A stretch of 64,000 bases of DNA from Sinonovacula constricta (GCA_007844125.1 CM017565.1:13802647-13866646), one strand, 5' to 3'. Numbered from the stretch's first letter, positions 27,356 to 39,596 are shown. Notes: a model not told the origin generated them from the letters alone. Numbers and translations: made by a program.

Positions 27356-29684
27356 GAATCATCCCCCACTACCAGACAAACAAACCAAACCAAAAAAGTC
27401 AAGCATTTTTAGCTCTACAATTTGGTGACAAAATAGTGAGGCTATATGACCCTCTAATATCAGTTAACATTTCTTTTGAAGTACTAACTTGAAATACATG
27501 TACTAGTCCATGATCACAAGAGAAAGCCATTGACAAGTGGGTAGGTACATTGTAAGCCTAATTTGGCAGAGTAGTAGCATTTGAAACTATTATTGGGAAG
27601 ATATATTCAAAGGATGTTATAGATTAAAACTATTTCAAATGTTACTTATTGATTACTTGTTGCTAGAAATTTAGATGTAAGCACACATTTCTTGATTGCT
27701 GTTGTTCATATTCATATTGTTATTATCCATTTCTTGTTTATGTTTTCAATAATTCCCAAGTCTTAAGTTATGTGCAGTATAGAGAAGACATTATTAACAT
27801 TCCATCAGTACCATGATAAATACATTAGTAATGTTTGTTAAGGTTAATGAGGTTGTAGATGATTTTAATAGTCATGCAAGTCTGCTAGGAGGTTGATGTA
27901 AGTTTACATAAACATTTTACATGGCAATGATTGTTTCATTGGTCAATAAAATAATGTTCACTTTGTTGGTAAAATAATGGTTTACGTAGTGATAGATGTT
28001 TTTTGTTGATTAACCTTTCACTTTTATAAACATTTTATGTTTTGGATGTTGATACTGTTAAACACCTTGTCTTGCTGTCTGGTGTCTGTTTGTTTTTTTA
28101 TTGGGGTTTATTGTCCCACCAGTAGTAATTCAGTTATTAAGAGATTGTCTCCCCTTGAAGCAGTTATAGTGCTGCCTTCATGCATGCTATAAACAGTTAG
28201 TTTATTCTGACCCCAGGCCAACCAGATGAGAAACTACCCTTAAATTTTCTTGGGTGTAAGCAAGGGAGCTACACCACCATTTTTAAAACTTCAGTATGGC
28301 GTGGCCCAGAATCAAACCTTTATCCATTAGACCAAAGGTGCTGATTTAAGTAATGTATTTTTATTGTAAGTGTAAAACGATATTAAACTAATATATATCA
28401 GGATAATTTATCTGCTTTACTTGTATTTGAGAGAATAATTAAAGCATGGATGCTCAAGTTATTGCAGGGGCACTATAACATAAAATCTCATTGTTCCAGT
28501 AACTGAGATAACACTGTAATCCCATTGTCCATCTTGCTCTTTCTGTAATTGGTGTTTCGTTGTTCATGTGTATTTCGTAATTTGATTCTTGAAAACCTTG
28601 AAGTTTTGTTTCCAAGAATCTTTCAGCATTTTTTGTTTTGCCTGAATATTTATACAGTCCTTTCTATCATAATTTGTCTGTTAGATTTGTGATTCTTAAT
28701 TAGGTTTCACAAATATGTTATAAATATTGGTAATTTACATAATTGTTTGTTTACAAGATTATTTCTGCATTGTTGTTTGCAGGAACAGTTTTGATTTGGG
28801 TTGCTACAATATTCTGACATTTCTGTTCACTAGTAAGAAATTGCTAAAATAAAATATATTTTTTAAGGGTGCCATGCATTTGAACTGTCTCACTGTAAAC
28901 TGTTTTGTAAGCAAATGAATACTAAAGCATTGTTACATTTTCTTGATGAAATAGCTGACTTAATCCCAGTTACCAAATATTATGTCTTCTTTTTTATACT
29001 TTGAAAAGAGACTCTCTTGAAAACACAAATTCTTAGGAATTTGCCTTTTGAATTTTTCTTGTTTCAATTTGCAAGTTTGTTATTATCATTTCTTACTACT
29101 CACATTGAACTGATTATATTTAGTAGTTCTGGTCTGTTTATTTTAATCGCCATGAGATTTATATTATTTTGGAGAAAAAAAGCAACAACTGCAACAACAA
29201 CAGCACGCTGCATGTTGAGAGAAAGATTGAAAGCCTGTTGTATAAATCTTGTGGTCATTAATTCTTAATTAACTATAATTTGATAAAGTTTAAGGAGAAT
29301 GTAAATCCATTATTTTTTTTAAAATTTGTGAACAAAACATTTAAAACAGAACATTTCCTTATATGATAGCACTTTCATTCAATAGCACATTTCATTTAGT
29401 AAACAGTATGTTTCACATTGTAATTTACTGAAAGAACTGGTTAATCTTTATGTGTATGCCTGTGGTGTAGATTTTCACTGCTTCCTTCTGAATGCTGACA
29501 AAAGATTGTCATTTCACCCACATTCTTTTGTATCACTTAAGGATGAATGTATACAACTTACTATCTGGTATCAGGTTGTAAACATGAATTAAAAAATTGC
29601 TGCCATAATTGGCTTCTTTACCATACCCAGAGTGAATTTGCAATGTAGTAATTTGATGTAGTAAAGTGTGCAACTAATCTTTAG
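27356..29684. other. AT-rich interarray DNA with one SINE-like fragment
   Basis: About 2.3 kb of unique AT-rich DNA. Apart from the SINE-like stretch at about 28,095-28,347 I see nothing defensible. An 83-codon plus-strand frame at 29,017-29,268 is hydrophobic by base composition only, with no homologue I recognise. Confidence 0.45.
28095..28347 (-). mobile_element. Degenerate tRNA-headed SINE-like element
   Basis: Read on the minus strand, the sequence begins with an A-box-like tggtctaatggataaagg that runs straight into a B-box-like ggtttgattctgg, as if the segment between the boxes had been deleted. The body ends in a stretch that reads 'tattggggtttattgtccca' on the plus strand. I recognise this wording as a common interspersed repeat of bivalves. 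Boundaries are approximate and no target-site duplication was established. Confidence 0.5.
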
Positions 29685-30288
29685 TGAAGCATGTTTCCAG
29701 GCCTTATCAGTGGAGCATGTTTCCAGGCCTGATCAGTGGAGCATGTTTCCAGGTCTGATTAGTGGAGCATGTTTCCAGGCCTTATCAGTGGAGCATGTTT
29801 CCAGGCCTGATTTGTGGAGCATGTTTCCAGGCCTGATCAGTGGAGCATGTTTCCAGGTCTGATCAGTGGAGCATGTTTCCAGGTCTGATTAGTGGAGCAT
29901 GTTTCCAGGCCTGATTTGTGGAGCATGTTTCCAGGCCTGATTAGTGGAGCATGTTTCCAGGCCTGATCAGTGGAGCATGTTTCCAGACCTGATTAGTGGA
30001 GCATGTTTCCAGGCCTGATCAGTGGAGCATGTTTCCAGGCCTGTTTAGTGGAGCATGTTTCCAGGCCTGATCAGTGGAGCATGTTTCCAGGCCTGATTAG
30101 TGGAGCATGTTTCCAGGCCTGATCAGTGGAGCATGTTTCCAGGCCTGATCAGTGGAGCATGTTTCCAGGCCTGATCAGTGGAGCATGTTTCCAGGTCTGA
30201 TTAGTGGAGCATGTTTCCAGGCCTGATTAGTGGAGCATGTTTCCAGGCCTGTTTAGTGGAGGATGTTTCCAGGCCTCATCAGTGGATT
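29685..30288. repeat. 26-bp minisatellite array, about 23 units, with a p53-type half-site in each unit
   Basis: Units of 26 bp: aggcctgatcagtggagcat followed by gtttcc, with gattag, gatttg, cttatc and gtttag variants. The invariant part gagcatgttt matches the p53-family half-site RRRCWWGYYY at all ten positions in nearly every unit; the last unit has ggatg instead. Short periodic frames are open but non-coding. Confidence 0.94.
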
Positions 30289-31036
30289 AATGACACTTGT
30301 ATCATTGGACCACCTGGTGCTGGCCCAAGTAGCTGGGGATTAAGGTGTGAATTTATTTGTTCTGAAATAACTGTCCTGGGTACATGGGTGCCCTGCTTAC
30401 TGAGGTTGAGGGACATACAAAAGCAACAAAAAGACCACAACAATTTTTTTATTTTTTTTAAATCTTTTATGACTTTTGTCACTGCTTATAAAACTGACAC
30501 ATGCTCATTTAAATAAAAAAAAGATGAAAAAAAAAGAAATAAAACAATGGTTAGGATGTGAAATTCACATGCAATATAAGACATATTTAAAGGTATAAAA
30601 CATATGGAAATGGAATCTATCAACAATCTCATATTAGATAGGTACCCGAAATTAGGTAACTGTTAAAAAGCCCACTTTAGAAACTTTGGTCTAACTCCTT
30701 TTAAGTCACGTTTGGGCAACATGACGGGGTCAAGATAACATTCATATGGATGTGCTGACCCTTAAATAAACCAGTTCCAAGAAAGTTATTAAGGGACATT
30801 AAAATCAAGAAAGGACAAAGTGATTTTTAAAAAGGTGTCCCAGGTAATGGGGTGCCCTGCTTAGTGGCTTGTTCCTTTAGCAAAGTTTTACTGTGTGAGG
30901 TTAAATTTTATATAAGAAAGATATGAATTTATCTTTTCAAAACTGTGCTTTTTGAGCACAAACATCAATCTGATGTTTGTAAAATGTCATATAAAAAGGT
31001 TTATACACTACTTAAATTGAGGTTTTGAATTTTTAG

Positions 31037-31200
31037 TTCACCTGAGCCTTTGCTCAGGGTGGGCTATCATGCCCGCCCACCATCTGGCGTCATGTGTCCT
31101 TCAATATCTTAAAATGACATTTTCTCTTAAACCTCTATGCCAAATTAATCCAAACTTTCTCAGAACCTTAAGCAGGCAGAGGGAATAAAAAATTGTTTAA
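31037..31200 (+). mobile_element. Fragment possibly related to the 'agttcacctgagc' bivalve repeat
   Basis: Starts with tttagttcacctgagcctt, similar to the left edge of the larger element at 45,022-46,115 (tttagctcacctaagcac), and continues with a short imperfect hairpin and a cgtcatgtgtcctt stretch. No internal modules or right end are seen, so it is a truncated or only distantly related copy. Confidence 0.45.
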
Positions 31201-31249
31201 ATAATTCTAATTTGTCAAAAGATATTGCCACCAGTGGTGTGGCCATTTG

Positions 31250-31400
31250 TATAAAATGGGGCGTAGTGGTAGAGTTGAAAATTTGTAACTCCTTTGACTG
31301 CTACCCTCTCACCATGTCGATTTGAGTTCCCGCTGCAGCGAGGGACTTTATGTGGGAAGATATTCCAGCTGACCTGCAGTGTGTCAATGGTTCTTTCCAG
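31250..31400 (+). mobile_element. tRNA-derived SINE, plus-strand copy
   Basis: A tRNA-like head (ggggcgtagtggtagag as A box, cgatttgagttcccgc as B box) is followed by a core reading gtgggaagatattccagctg then acctgcagtg. The same core occurs in copies at about 41,170-41,396 (minus), 42,820-42,900 (minus) and 46,441-46,600 (plus). RNA polymerase III boxes followed by a shared non-tRNA body are what defines a SINE. The 3' end is not defined here. Confidence 0.7.
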
Positions 31401-31734
31401 ACTTAAGCAATTTGCATGACAAAAGATCATTATACTAATAGTCTAGGCAAAGTGTGTTGAGCCCCCAACCTATAATTTCCTTTTGACAACAGTTTACCTT
31501 TTTTGCTTACCATTTTAAAGTTAATATTGTTGCACATTAAGTTGATCTTAGTTTCAGATGAAAAGGATTGTAATAGGATTCGTATGAATTGGAAGGAAAA
31601 AAACAAGCCAATGTCTATTGTAGTATTCACTCCATTTATTGTACATTACTTGACACCATTTATAACACAGAACACAACTGGCCAGATTAAGTCAATATCT
31701 ACATGTCATTCATACAAGAACCTTAGTAAAGGTA

Positions 31735-32812
31735 TCTTTAGAACTGCAGCTAGAACAGTTATATCAACACATCTTTTATACAACAATCTTATTCCATGTA
31801 TCTGTTGAACTGCAGCTAGAACAGTTATATCAACACATCTTTTATACAACAATCTTATTCCATGTATCTGAGAACTGCAGCTAGAACAGTTATATCAACA
31901 CATCTTTTATACAACAATCTTATTCCATGTATCTTTAGAACTGCAGCTAGAACAGTTATATCAACACATCTTTTATACAACAATCTTATTCCATGTATCT
32001 TTAGAACTGCAGCTAGAACAGTTATATCAACACATCTTTTATACAACAATCTTATTCCATGTATCTTTAGAACTGCAGCTAGAACAGTTATATCAACACA
32101 TCTTTTATACAACAATCTTATTCCATGTATCTGTTGAACTGCAGCTAGAACAGTTATATCAACACATCTTTTATACAACAATCTTATTCCATGTATCTTT
32201 AGAACTGCAGCTAGAACAGTTATATCAACACATCTTTTATACAACAATCTTATTCCATGTATCTTTAGAACTGCAGCTAGAACAGTTATATCAACACATA
32301 TTTTATACAACAATCTTATTCCATGTATCTGTTGAACTGCAGCTAGAACAGTTATATCAACACATCTTTTATACAACAATCTTATTCCATGTATCTGTTG
32401 AACTGCAGCTAGAACAGTTATATCAACACATCTTTTATACAACAATCTTATTCCATGTATCTGAGAACTGCAGCTAGAACAGTTATATCAACACATCTTT
32501 TATACAACAATTTTATTCCATGTATCTGAGAACTGCAGCTAGAACAGTTATATCAACACATCTTTTATACAACAATCTTATTCCATGTATCTGTTGAACT
32601 GCAGCTAGAACAGTTATATCAACACATCTTTTATACAACAATCTTATTCCATGTATCTTTAGAACTGCAGCTAGAACAGTTATATCAACACATCTTTTAT
32701 ACAACAATCTTATTCCATGTATCTGTTGAACTGCAGCTAGAACAGTTATATCAACACATCTTTCATACAACAACCTTAGTATGAGTATCTTTAGAACTGC
32801 AGCTAGAACATC
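31735..32812. repeat. 66-bp minisatellite array, about 16-17 units
   Basis: Units of 66 bp containing aactgcagctagaacagtta and tcttttatacaacaatctta. Three junction variants alternate without simple order: tctttagaac, tctgttgaac and the 65-bp form tctgagaac. The unit is open on both strands for stretches (196 codons on the minus strand), but the product is a plain 22-residue repeat. Confidence 0.95.
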
Positions 32813-33684
32813 CTCAACACATCTAATGAAGACTCATACATTATGTATATATAACACCTCCCATATTTTCTGTTATAGAAATCAAAAATAACTTAGTAAG
32901 ATGTTTTAGTAGTACATTGTATTATTTTGTCAGTATAATATTTCAAAGTTTGGTTGCTTGAATATTTCAGAATTTTTGTTTGCTTGACAATGTCATTATT
33001 TCTTTGCTGCAAACTTGTCCAGCATTTTGTTTGCCAGGTAATACTTTTAATGTTTTGTTTTATGGAAAATGTCAGCAATTGATTTTGATGGATTATGTCA
33101 AAATGTATTTTCCATTTCAATGTGTAAAAAATAAAATTTAAAATGTATTTTTCTGTTAAACACAATACATTTTGCTGATGTGATATATCTGGGAGTGTGG
33201 AGGCATTTGTCACTTTGAATTTACACTTGTAAATAACATACTTTTTATAACACCTTTCTGACAGTTCATGCTATCTAACAGTTTATAACACTTTATATAA
33301 CATAACACATTATATTAGCTAATAATAACCTGTAGATTATAACAGCATACAGCCTTTGAAACAAGGCAAGTTAAACTGGTAATAATAAAGCTAAATAAAT
33401 AAATGTGAACAGATTACAATGCTTGAAACTAATATATATGCAATAGGTAAACCATAGATTCATAGTAATGTATTGTGATGAGAACTCTGAGGGTATTTGG
33501 TAACAAAAACTAAAATAATAATGTCTTTTTGAAGAACTTGGTCTGCTTAGAACTTACCAGAACCTTTGTTAAATTATTTTCTAAGACAATAGATTTATAG
33601 GTCATGTTTTTATGGCCTTTTGTTACTGTAACATAGCTTTGATTGTGGCATTGTTGCTCTTATCAATCCAAGTGTGTCATCCTA
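32813..33684. other. AT-rich spacer, no gene seen
   Basis: About 870 bp rich in A and T between two arrays. A 106-codon minus-strand frame (32,893-33,213) has no recognisable domain and looks like chance. No RNA gene seen. Confidence 0.45.
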
Positions 33685-34760
33685 GGTGCAGCATTATTGC
33701 AATCGATTGTATGTTACAGGCATGGCTGTAGCATTATTGCAATTGATTGTATGTTACAGGCATGGCTGTAGCATTCATGCTGTAGATTGTATGTTACAGG
33801 CATTGCTGTAGCATTATTACAATCGATTGTATGTTACAGGCATGGCTGTAGCATTCATGTAATAGATTGTATGTTACATGCATGGCTGTAGCATTCATGC
33901 AGTAGATTGTATGTTACATGCTTGGCTGTAGCTTTCATGTAATAGATTGCATGTTACATGCATGGCTGTAGAATTCATGTAATAGATTGTATGTTACATG
34001 CATGGCTGTAGAATTCATGTAATAGATTGCATGTTACATGCTTGGCTGTAGCATTCATGTAATAGATTGTATGTTACATGCTTGGCTGTAGAATTCATGT
34101 AATAGATTGCATGTTACATGCATGGCTGTAGAATTCATGTAATAGATTGCATGTTACATGCATGGCTGTAGAATTCATGTAATAGATTGCATGTTACATG
34201 CTTGGCTGTAGCATTCATGTAATAGATTGTATGTTACATGCTTGGCTGTAGCTTTCATGTAATAGATTGCATGTTACATGCATGGCTGTAGAATTCATGT
34301 AATAGATTGTATGTTACATGCATGGCTGTAGAATTCATGTAATAGATTGTATGTTTCATGCTTGGCTGTAGAATTCATGTAATAGATTGTATGTTTCATG
34401 CTTGGCTGTAGAATTCATGTAATAGATTGTATGTTACATGCATGGCTGTAGAATTCATGTAATAGATTGTATGTTATATGCTTGGCTGTTGCATTCATGT
34501 AATAGATTGTATGTTACATGCATTGCTGTAGAATTCATGTAATAGATTGTATGTTTCATGCTTGGCTGTAGAATTCATGTAATAGATTGTATGTTTCATG
34601 CTTGGCTGTAGAATTCATGTAATAGATTGTATGTTTCATGCATGGCTGTAGCATTCATGTAATAGATTGTATGTTATATGCTTGGCTGTTGCATTCATGT
34701 AATAGATTGTATGTAACATGCATGGCTGTAACATTCATGCACTACATTGTATGTTACAAG
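33685..34760. repeat. 40-bp minisatellite array, about 27 units
   Basis: Units of 40 bp: gaattcatgtaatagattgt with atgttacatgcatggctgta. Early units (33,685-33,900) differ (cattattgcaatcgattg and gttacagg), the later ones are homogenised. Alternation of catgcatggc with catgcttggc makes a simple variant code along the array. Confidence 0.95.
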
Positions 34761-37307
34761 CTATTCAATATGCTGAAGCCTCACAATAGCCAAACTTTAC
34801 AAATCATTCACCCTGTAGCTGCACATTATGTAAAACTAGTCAATTAATAACTATGGAATACAAAAGACTTTTATTTATAAAAATGAAAATATAATAAACT
34901 TTTCAGTGCAAAGCAGAACAATACATTTCTGAAAGAAACCCTCTGGTAGTTAAAAAGTTGAAGAGACTGCTAACTTTTAATGTAATTAACATGTTGATAG
35001 TTGTGAACCAAGCAGTGTTGATCCAGTTAGTCATTTATATGTGTTGTACATAGTTATCTGTTTTACACAAGATGGCTGCAGTATGACATACAGATGTCAT
35101 ATCAATGTTGTAAAGGATCATGATATATTTTGTAAATAAAGTCCATGATATATTGGACCATGCTATGTACGCTGTGTATAATTTGGGTAAATAACATAAA
35201 ATGATTACAAAACCACAAAAACAAGTAGTCTGTGAATTTGTTAATATTTGCATATTATGTTGAGAGTTAGTTAATTTTTTGCTAATTTTTCTTTGAAAAA
35301 AAAACACAAAAACGTTTTGGAATATATTTCTGACATTTGAACATTTGCCTGCTAAGAAAAGATATGAGTAGATACAGTTTATGTTTGGACTGTATTTTCA
35401 TTGCAATACTTCATAAGTTTTAAAAATTAAAACTGTAGAATTAGCCAAATAAGACTTGTTATGTATGACAAGTTGTTACGTTATCAGTTATATGATACAG
35501 GTACTCAAAATTACAGGAATCCTAAACTATTTCCTAATGTCCTTTAAAGGTTTATATTGCCAACCAAATACTGGATCTTATCGCATGTTCACTGTCTTTA
35601 AATGCATTGATTGATTATAACAATTGCTAATATTATCATGCTGGGAATTATGATTCCTGGGGAGAAGTAGATGGGTTTTAAAATCATTTTGTAGCAATTG
35701 TGATGAAATTAATTTTAACCAAGGTTTGTGACAAAAATAAGATTATTTTTTGAGAAATGTATAATTGTTACATCTTCTGTCTTTGACAGCTTTCGCTGCT
35801 GCAGTTGTAGCCATAAGATGATGGTTACCATGGAAACACAATGACTCTATCTGTGAATTACAGCTATATTTACAGCTGTGAAACAATGTAACTGGAACAA
35901 AATAATTCAAGACAATAGTAAACATGAAACTGAAGCTGACCAATACAATGTTCACTGGCTGACACATGGTTACATATCACATTTCTGATCCTGTTGACAC
36001 TTTATAGTGTTATCTTCCAAAATACAGCCATTGCTGAGCCATATATGTAGGAAATTTTAATGCCACCTGACTTTATTTTGCTAACACCAGTGTACATTAT
36101 ACAATCAACAGGCCCTGTCTCCACCAGGGACATGCTTTCTGATATAAAAGTTAGTCTTTTTCTAATGATATATTAAACTTTTCAGTGAATCTTGTTAATG
36201 TACTTTAAATATTATAAAAAATATAAAAGTAATTGATGTATATACTCTTTAAATTGTAACATTAAAAATACTAATGGTGCATAACATCTGTATGAAAGCA
36301 GTAACTGATAGCTAGAGCTCATTGGATTCAGCTTAATGCACAGAAAATGGCAATACATAGCTATGATACGATGCATCTTACAATGTTGACCAAACTTATT
36401 CAGAATACGTGAACCAATGTGTGCCATTTGCATAATTATGTCAAACTTAAGTGTTATTGTCTTTTCATAATAATTACTGTATCACCAATTCTTTGATAGT
36501 TTTATTATATATTTATACTATTCATAAGATATTATTATACTGTTAATATTATTGTTTGTTTGATTGTTTATACTGTTGTTTGCCAATTTAATACAAATGT
36601 AATGTTGTTAAACATTTTTATTTACATCATGCATTGATATATATACTTTTTTATTTTATTAGCACATTTACACCAAACAGTTCTGTAAGCTTGTTAAGTA
36701 TCCTATTTTCCAAAATATATTGTATAGTGAAATACGGACTTGAGACAAAAACTGACAATATTACAGAATTTAAACAAAATGTACAACTATAAAGATTGGG
36801 TTGCTTCTCAATAAGCAAATGGCTAAAAACTACATGTTCAGTTGAATCAAACTGCACATTTTAAAACTATTCAAATGTATTTTACAATTTTTCTTTCAAA
36901 AATATCACTTATTTTGTATTAAGAAATCTCACAGGTAGATGTATTTTGTTCTCTCTGAATGATCCTATTTTGTTAGTAACATTGTTATTCTTATTTTTGA
37001 AACTTTTTGAAATAAAAGTACACATTTAAAACAATATAACATTGCCTGATGGACACTTAAAGATTGAACTTAAATATCATAATAAACACAGCTTTTCCCC
37101 ATCAGAGTTTCACAATATATGCATTCACATTCAGTCTCATTCAATCGTTAATTATTACTACAAGAAACATCTCACTGAGGAAATATTTGATTTACAATAA
37201 AGAGACCACCTTCTATGAGAAGGTCTTAGTGACTGAGACGACATATCACCAACATATCACAACAATGTCATGAAGCACAAATTGAACCAGCAAACACTGT
37301 AACTCAT
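34761..37307. other. Unique AT-rich DNA downstream of the GPCR gene
   Basis: About 2.5 kb between the 40-bp array and the stop codon of the minus-strand GPCR gene. It should include that gene's 3' untranslated region. A TTTATT (AATAAA on the minus strand) near 36,654 could be a polyadenylation signal but is weak evidence in such AT-rich sequence. Frames of up to 90 codons show no recognisable product. Confidence 0.4.
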
Positions 37308-38612
37308 TTAGGATTCTGACTCAGAGAACTCCACACGATGACAGTAAGCTCTTTCCAGGGACTGTAGATGGAAGGTATGGGGCCTGTTCCGACGACAGAA
37401 GCAGAAAATCGCAGCCAAACTGCTGCGGAATGATTTATTTACAGCACAATATAAGATGAAGTTCACGGAGAAGTTAATGGCCTGCATGAGATTAGTTATA
37501 TTTTTAATAATATTATATGTTGATGTGTTTGTACCACCACTGTTTGTGTAGACAAATTTTAATATTTCTGACGGAGACACGAGGATAAGGAACAGTACAA
37601 CGACAGCCACAAGTGTTGCAGTGACACTATTTAAGGCACTGTCTGTGTGGCGCCGTCGAGCCTTCATCTGGCGTTTCTGTGGTGTCAGATTCCTAGACAG
37701 GGTCACAGTCTCTGGAGGACTTGAGCGAGACCGAACACTGATCAAACTCTGCCGATTTTGTGTCATCTTAGTCTGATTGATGGAGTTGGTGCAAGAGTTT
37801 GAGTTATTGTATGAGAACAGCTCACGAGGGTACTTGGTAAGGAGAATGCCCTTTTTTTGACCAGGAGCCATGGCATTACGTAGTTTTTTAGCACGGTGTA
37901 TTTTCCATATTAAACATGTATTAAAAAAAAGTAGTGATATACATGGTATAAAGTCAAATAGCACTGCCCATGCTAAACGTCTCCACCTTAAAACTACGTC
38001 TGTAAAGCCAGGTCTATTGTCTAAATAAAATACTTTCCTTCCTTCTATTACACGCTCCACAACTATCTTTTCAAATCCAAGTGGAATGGTGAAAAATAAA
38101 CATGTAATATACACTAGGAATATAATTATGCGTGTCCTGCGTAGAGAAATCAGTTTTCTTGCCTTAAATGGGTGACAAACAGCAATGTATCTCTCCCCTG
38201 CCATTGCAACAGTCAGCCATGTGCTGGTGATAATGAACCATGTGATGAGGGACCCACCCAGCCAGTTATAGTAGAGCACAATTGTAATCTCCCTGTACTC
38301 CTTCTGAAATGGCATCTGGGTGAACAGAAAGGCAAGGAGGCAGAACATAAAATCAGATATAGCGAGAGCGATAAGCCCAATATGGGCAGACTTCTCCATC
38401 TTAGTCAGCGAGTGGCTGATTTTCTCCCGCGTCAGTACCATGAAGTTCAACACATTGCCAAGCATTCCAAAGCAGCAGACAGCTGGCACCCCGATCTGCA
38501 TTGTGTAGTAGGCAACTAGGACTTCCAGACTGGACTTTGTTGCCATGGTAACATTGGAGGATATGTCTCCGGAGGAATTGCTGTCCCCTGCTGTGGTCAT
38601 ATTGGAGGCCAT
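37308..38612 (-). CDS. Rhodopsin-family (class A) G-protein-coupled receptor, neuropeptide type, 434 aa
   Basis: A seven-transmembrane plasma-membrane receptor, probably for a peptide ligand, signalling through heterotrimeric G proteins. The N-terminus has three N-glycosylation sequons (Asn4, Asn12, Asn20). Predicted helices lie at about 38-60 (GN at 52-53), 77-98 (Asp87 in LAISD), 118-142 ending in ERY (140-142), 160-179, 212-236 (Pro223), 329-352 and 369-390. TM7 ends in NFILY (384-388) instead of NPxxY, and TM6 has LVSP instead of CWxP. The third intracellular loop is long and basic (about 237-328). Helix 8 carries Cys404 and Cys406, possible palmitoylation sites. The NFxxY form and TWLTVAM..ERYIAVCHP suggest the FMRFamide/myosuppressin-like receptor group; the ligand is not inferable. 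The canonical TM3-ECL2 cysteine pair is absent. The start has an ideal ACCATGG context and the coding region is one exon. Confidence 0.9.
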   Translation of the reverse strand: MASNMTTAGDSNSSGDISSNVTMATKSSLEVLVAYYTMQIGVPAVCCFGMLGNVLNFMVLTREKISHSLTKMEKSAHIGLIALAISDFMFCLLAFLFTQMPFQKEYREITIVLYYNWLGGSLITWFIITSTWLTVAMAGERYIAVCHPFKARKLISLRRTRIIIFLVYITCLFFTIPLGFEKIVVERVIEGRKVFYLDNRPGFTDVVLRWRRLAWAVLFDFIPCISLLFFNTCLIWKIHRAKKLRNAMAPGQKKGILLTKYPRELFSYNNSNSCTNSINQTKMTQNRQSLISVRSRSSPPETVTLSRNLTPQKRQMKARRRHTDSALNSVTATLVAVVVLFLILVSPSEILKFVYTNSGGTNTSTYNIIKNITNLMQAINFSVNFILYCAVNKSFRSSLAAIFCFCRRNRPHTFHLQSLERAYCHRVEFSESES

Positions 38613-38626
38613 GGTCTACCTGCAAG
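38613..38626 (-). promoter_or_regulatory. Possible 3' splice site just before the GPCR start codon
   Basis: On the minus strand, ggttcttgcag lies seven bases before the ATG. This resembles an intron acceptor, so the coding exon may be preceded by a separate 5' untranslated exon, a common arrangement for intronless-CDS GPCR genes. The pyrimidine tract is weak and no matching donor was identified. Confidence 0.4.
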
Positions 38627-39596
38627 AACCAGGATAGAGTGAGTCAATATAAGTCTTGGTAAAACAAACAACAAACAAGGTTTAAGTTCCTCAGTTAGAG
38701 TCTGATTCCTAGTAGGTCAAAAGTATTCTTTTTCTGCTCAGTTAGTCAGAGTCAATGTCATCAAGAACAAGGAGGTCAGTCTATATGGCACAGAGATATA
38801 GATTGTCGGTGTCTAGTCTAATTCACCGGGCTAGTTATTAGTCAACCACTTTCTACAGTTGATTTGAGATCAGCCAGTCAGTCTTGTTACACTTATGTCC
38901 AGTATCAATTTTTTATTACTGCAGCAAACATAAAAAAGACTAAATGTATGGTGACTTAATACCTTAACTAGTACAGTGATAAAAATTAAAACTATACATG
39001 TGAAATTCTGGTATTAATAAGTTTATTTGAGAGTAAATTTGTTATGCAAATTGGTCCAATCTGACTGCACTTGAAAGTGCTGCAATGTTTTACATCAAAT
39101 ATAAAATCATCACATTATATGTGATCTATGGTTTAAAGCCTTATTTATTGCTGCATTTCTCGATAACTTGCAGTAAAACGAAGATGTTACAAGTTGTAGG
39201 AGCTTCAAGCTGCATGCAGACATATTAAGTCATTGAAGGAGACCCAGCAGCAAAAAGTGCATATCCTGATCAGGCAGTTTCAAGCAGCAGTTGTCTGATC
39301 TTGATCTACACTAACTACCTCAGACTTATTAATATATGTTTGGCAGGTTAAGACTTGTCCTTACATGAAATACACAGTTTTCTATGACAAAAAATCACTT
39401 CATCGTTTGTAAACCACCAGCAGCCTGATAGTCTGATAAATAATGGAGTGCCCTTAGCATTATAGTTCAAGTTAGAAGAGACTCATGGTTGTTAAGAAAT
39501 TTATTGTTTGCGATGCACTTTAAACAAAATGTCAAGGGTACTATTATTTCATGACAGAAATACAGTAAAACTGAAACTGCTAAATAAACAATCACA
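38627..39596. other. Unique DNA upstream of the GPCR gene
   Basis: About 970 bp on the 5' side of the receptor gene, where an upstream exon or promoter would lie. I see no convincing TATA box or exon. A stretch around 39,240-39,310 (catatcctgatcaggcag) vaguely resembles the AGCCTGCT-type interspersed family described at 44,147. Confidence 0.35.

Larger units (their letters stand above)
30289..31734. other. Interarray DNA carrying interspersed repeat fragments
   Basis: Contains two diverged copies of a motif ending gggtgccctgctta (about 30,375-30,400 and 30,835-30,860), a possible element start at about 31,037 and a SINE at about 31,250-31,400. No coding region is supported. Confidence 0.45.

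Noticed and set aside
13404..27362. Dozens of minus-strand frames such as the 433- and 372-codon ones
   Set aside because: All are phase shifts of the same 50-residue translation of the 50-bp repeat. No domain, no consistent start, and duplicated only because the DNA is duplicated.
29017..29268. 83-codon hydrophobic frame as a small membrane protein
   Set aside because: Hydrophobicity follows from T-rich composition. There is no recognisable family or supporting context.
38172..38519. 115-codon plus-strand frame
   Set aside because: It is antisense to the conserved transmembrane part of the GPCR gene and has no features of its own.
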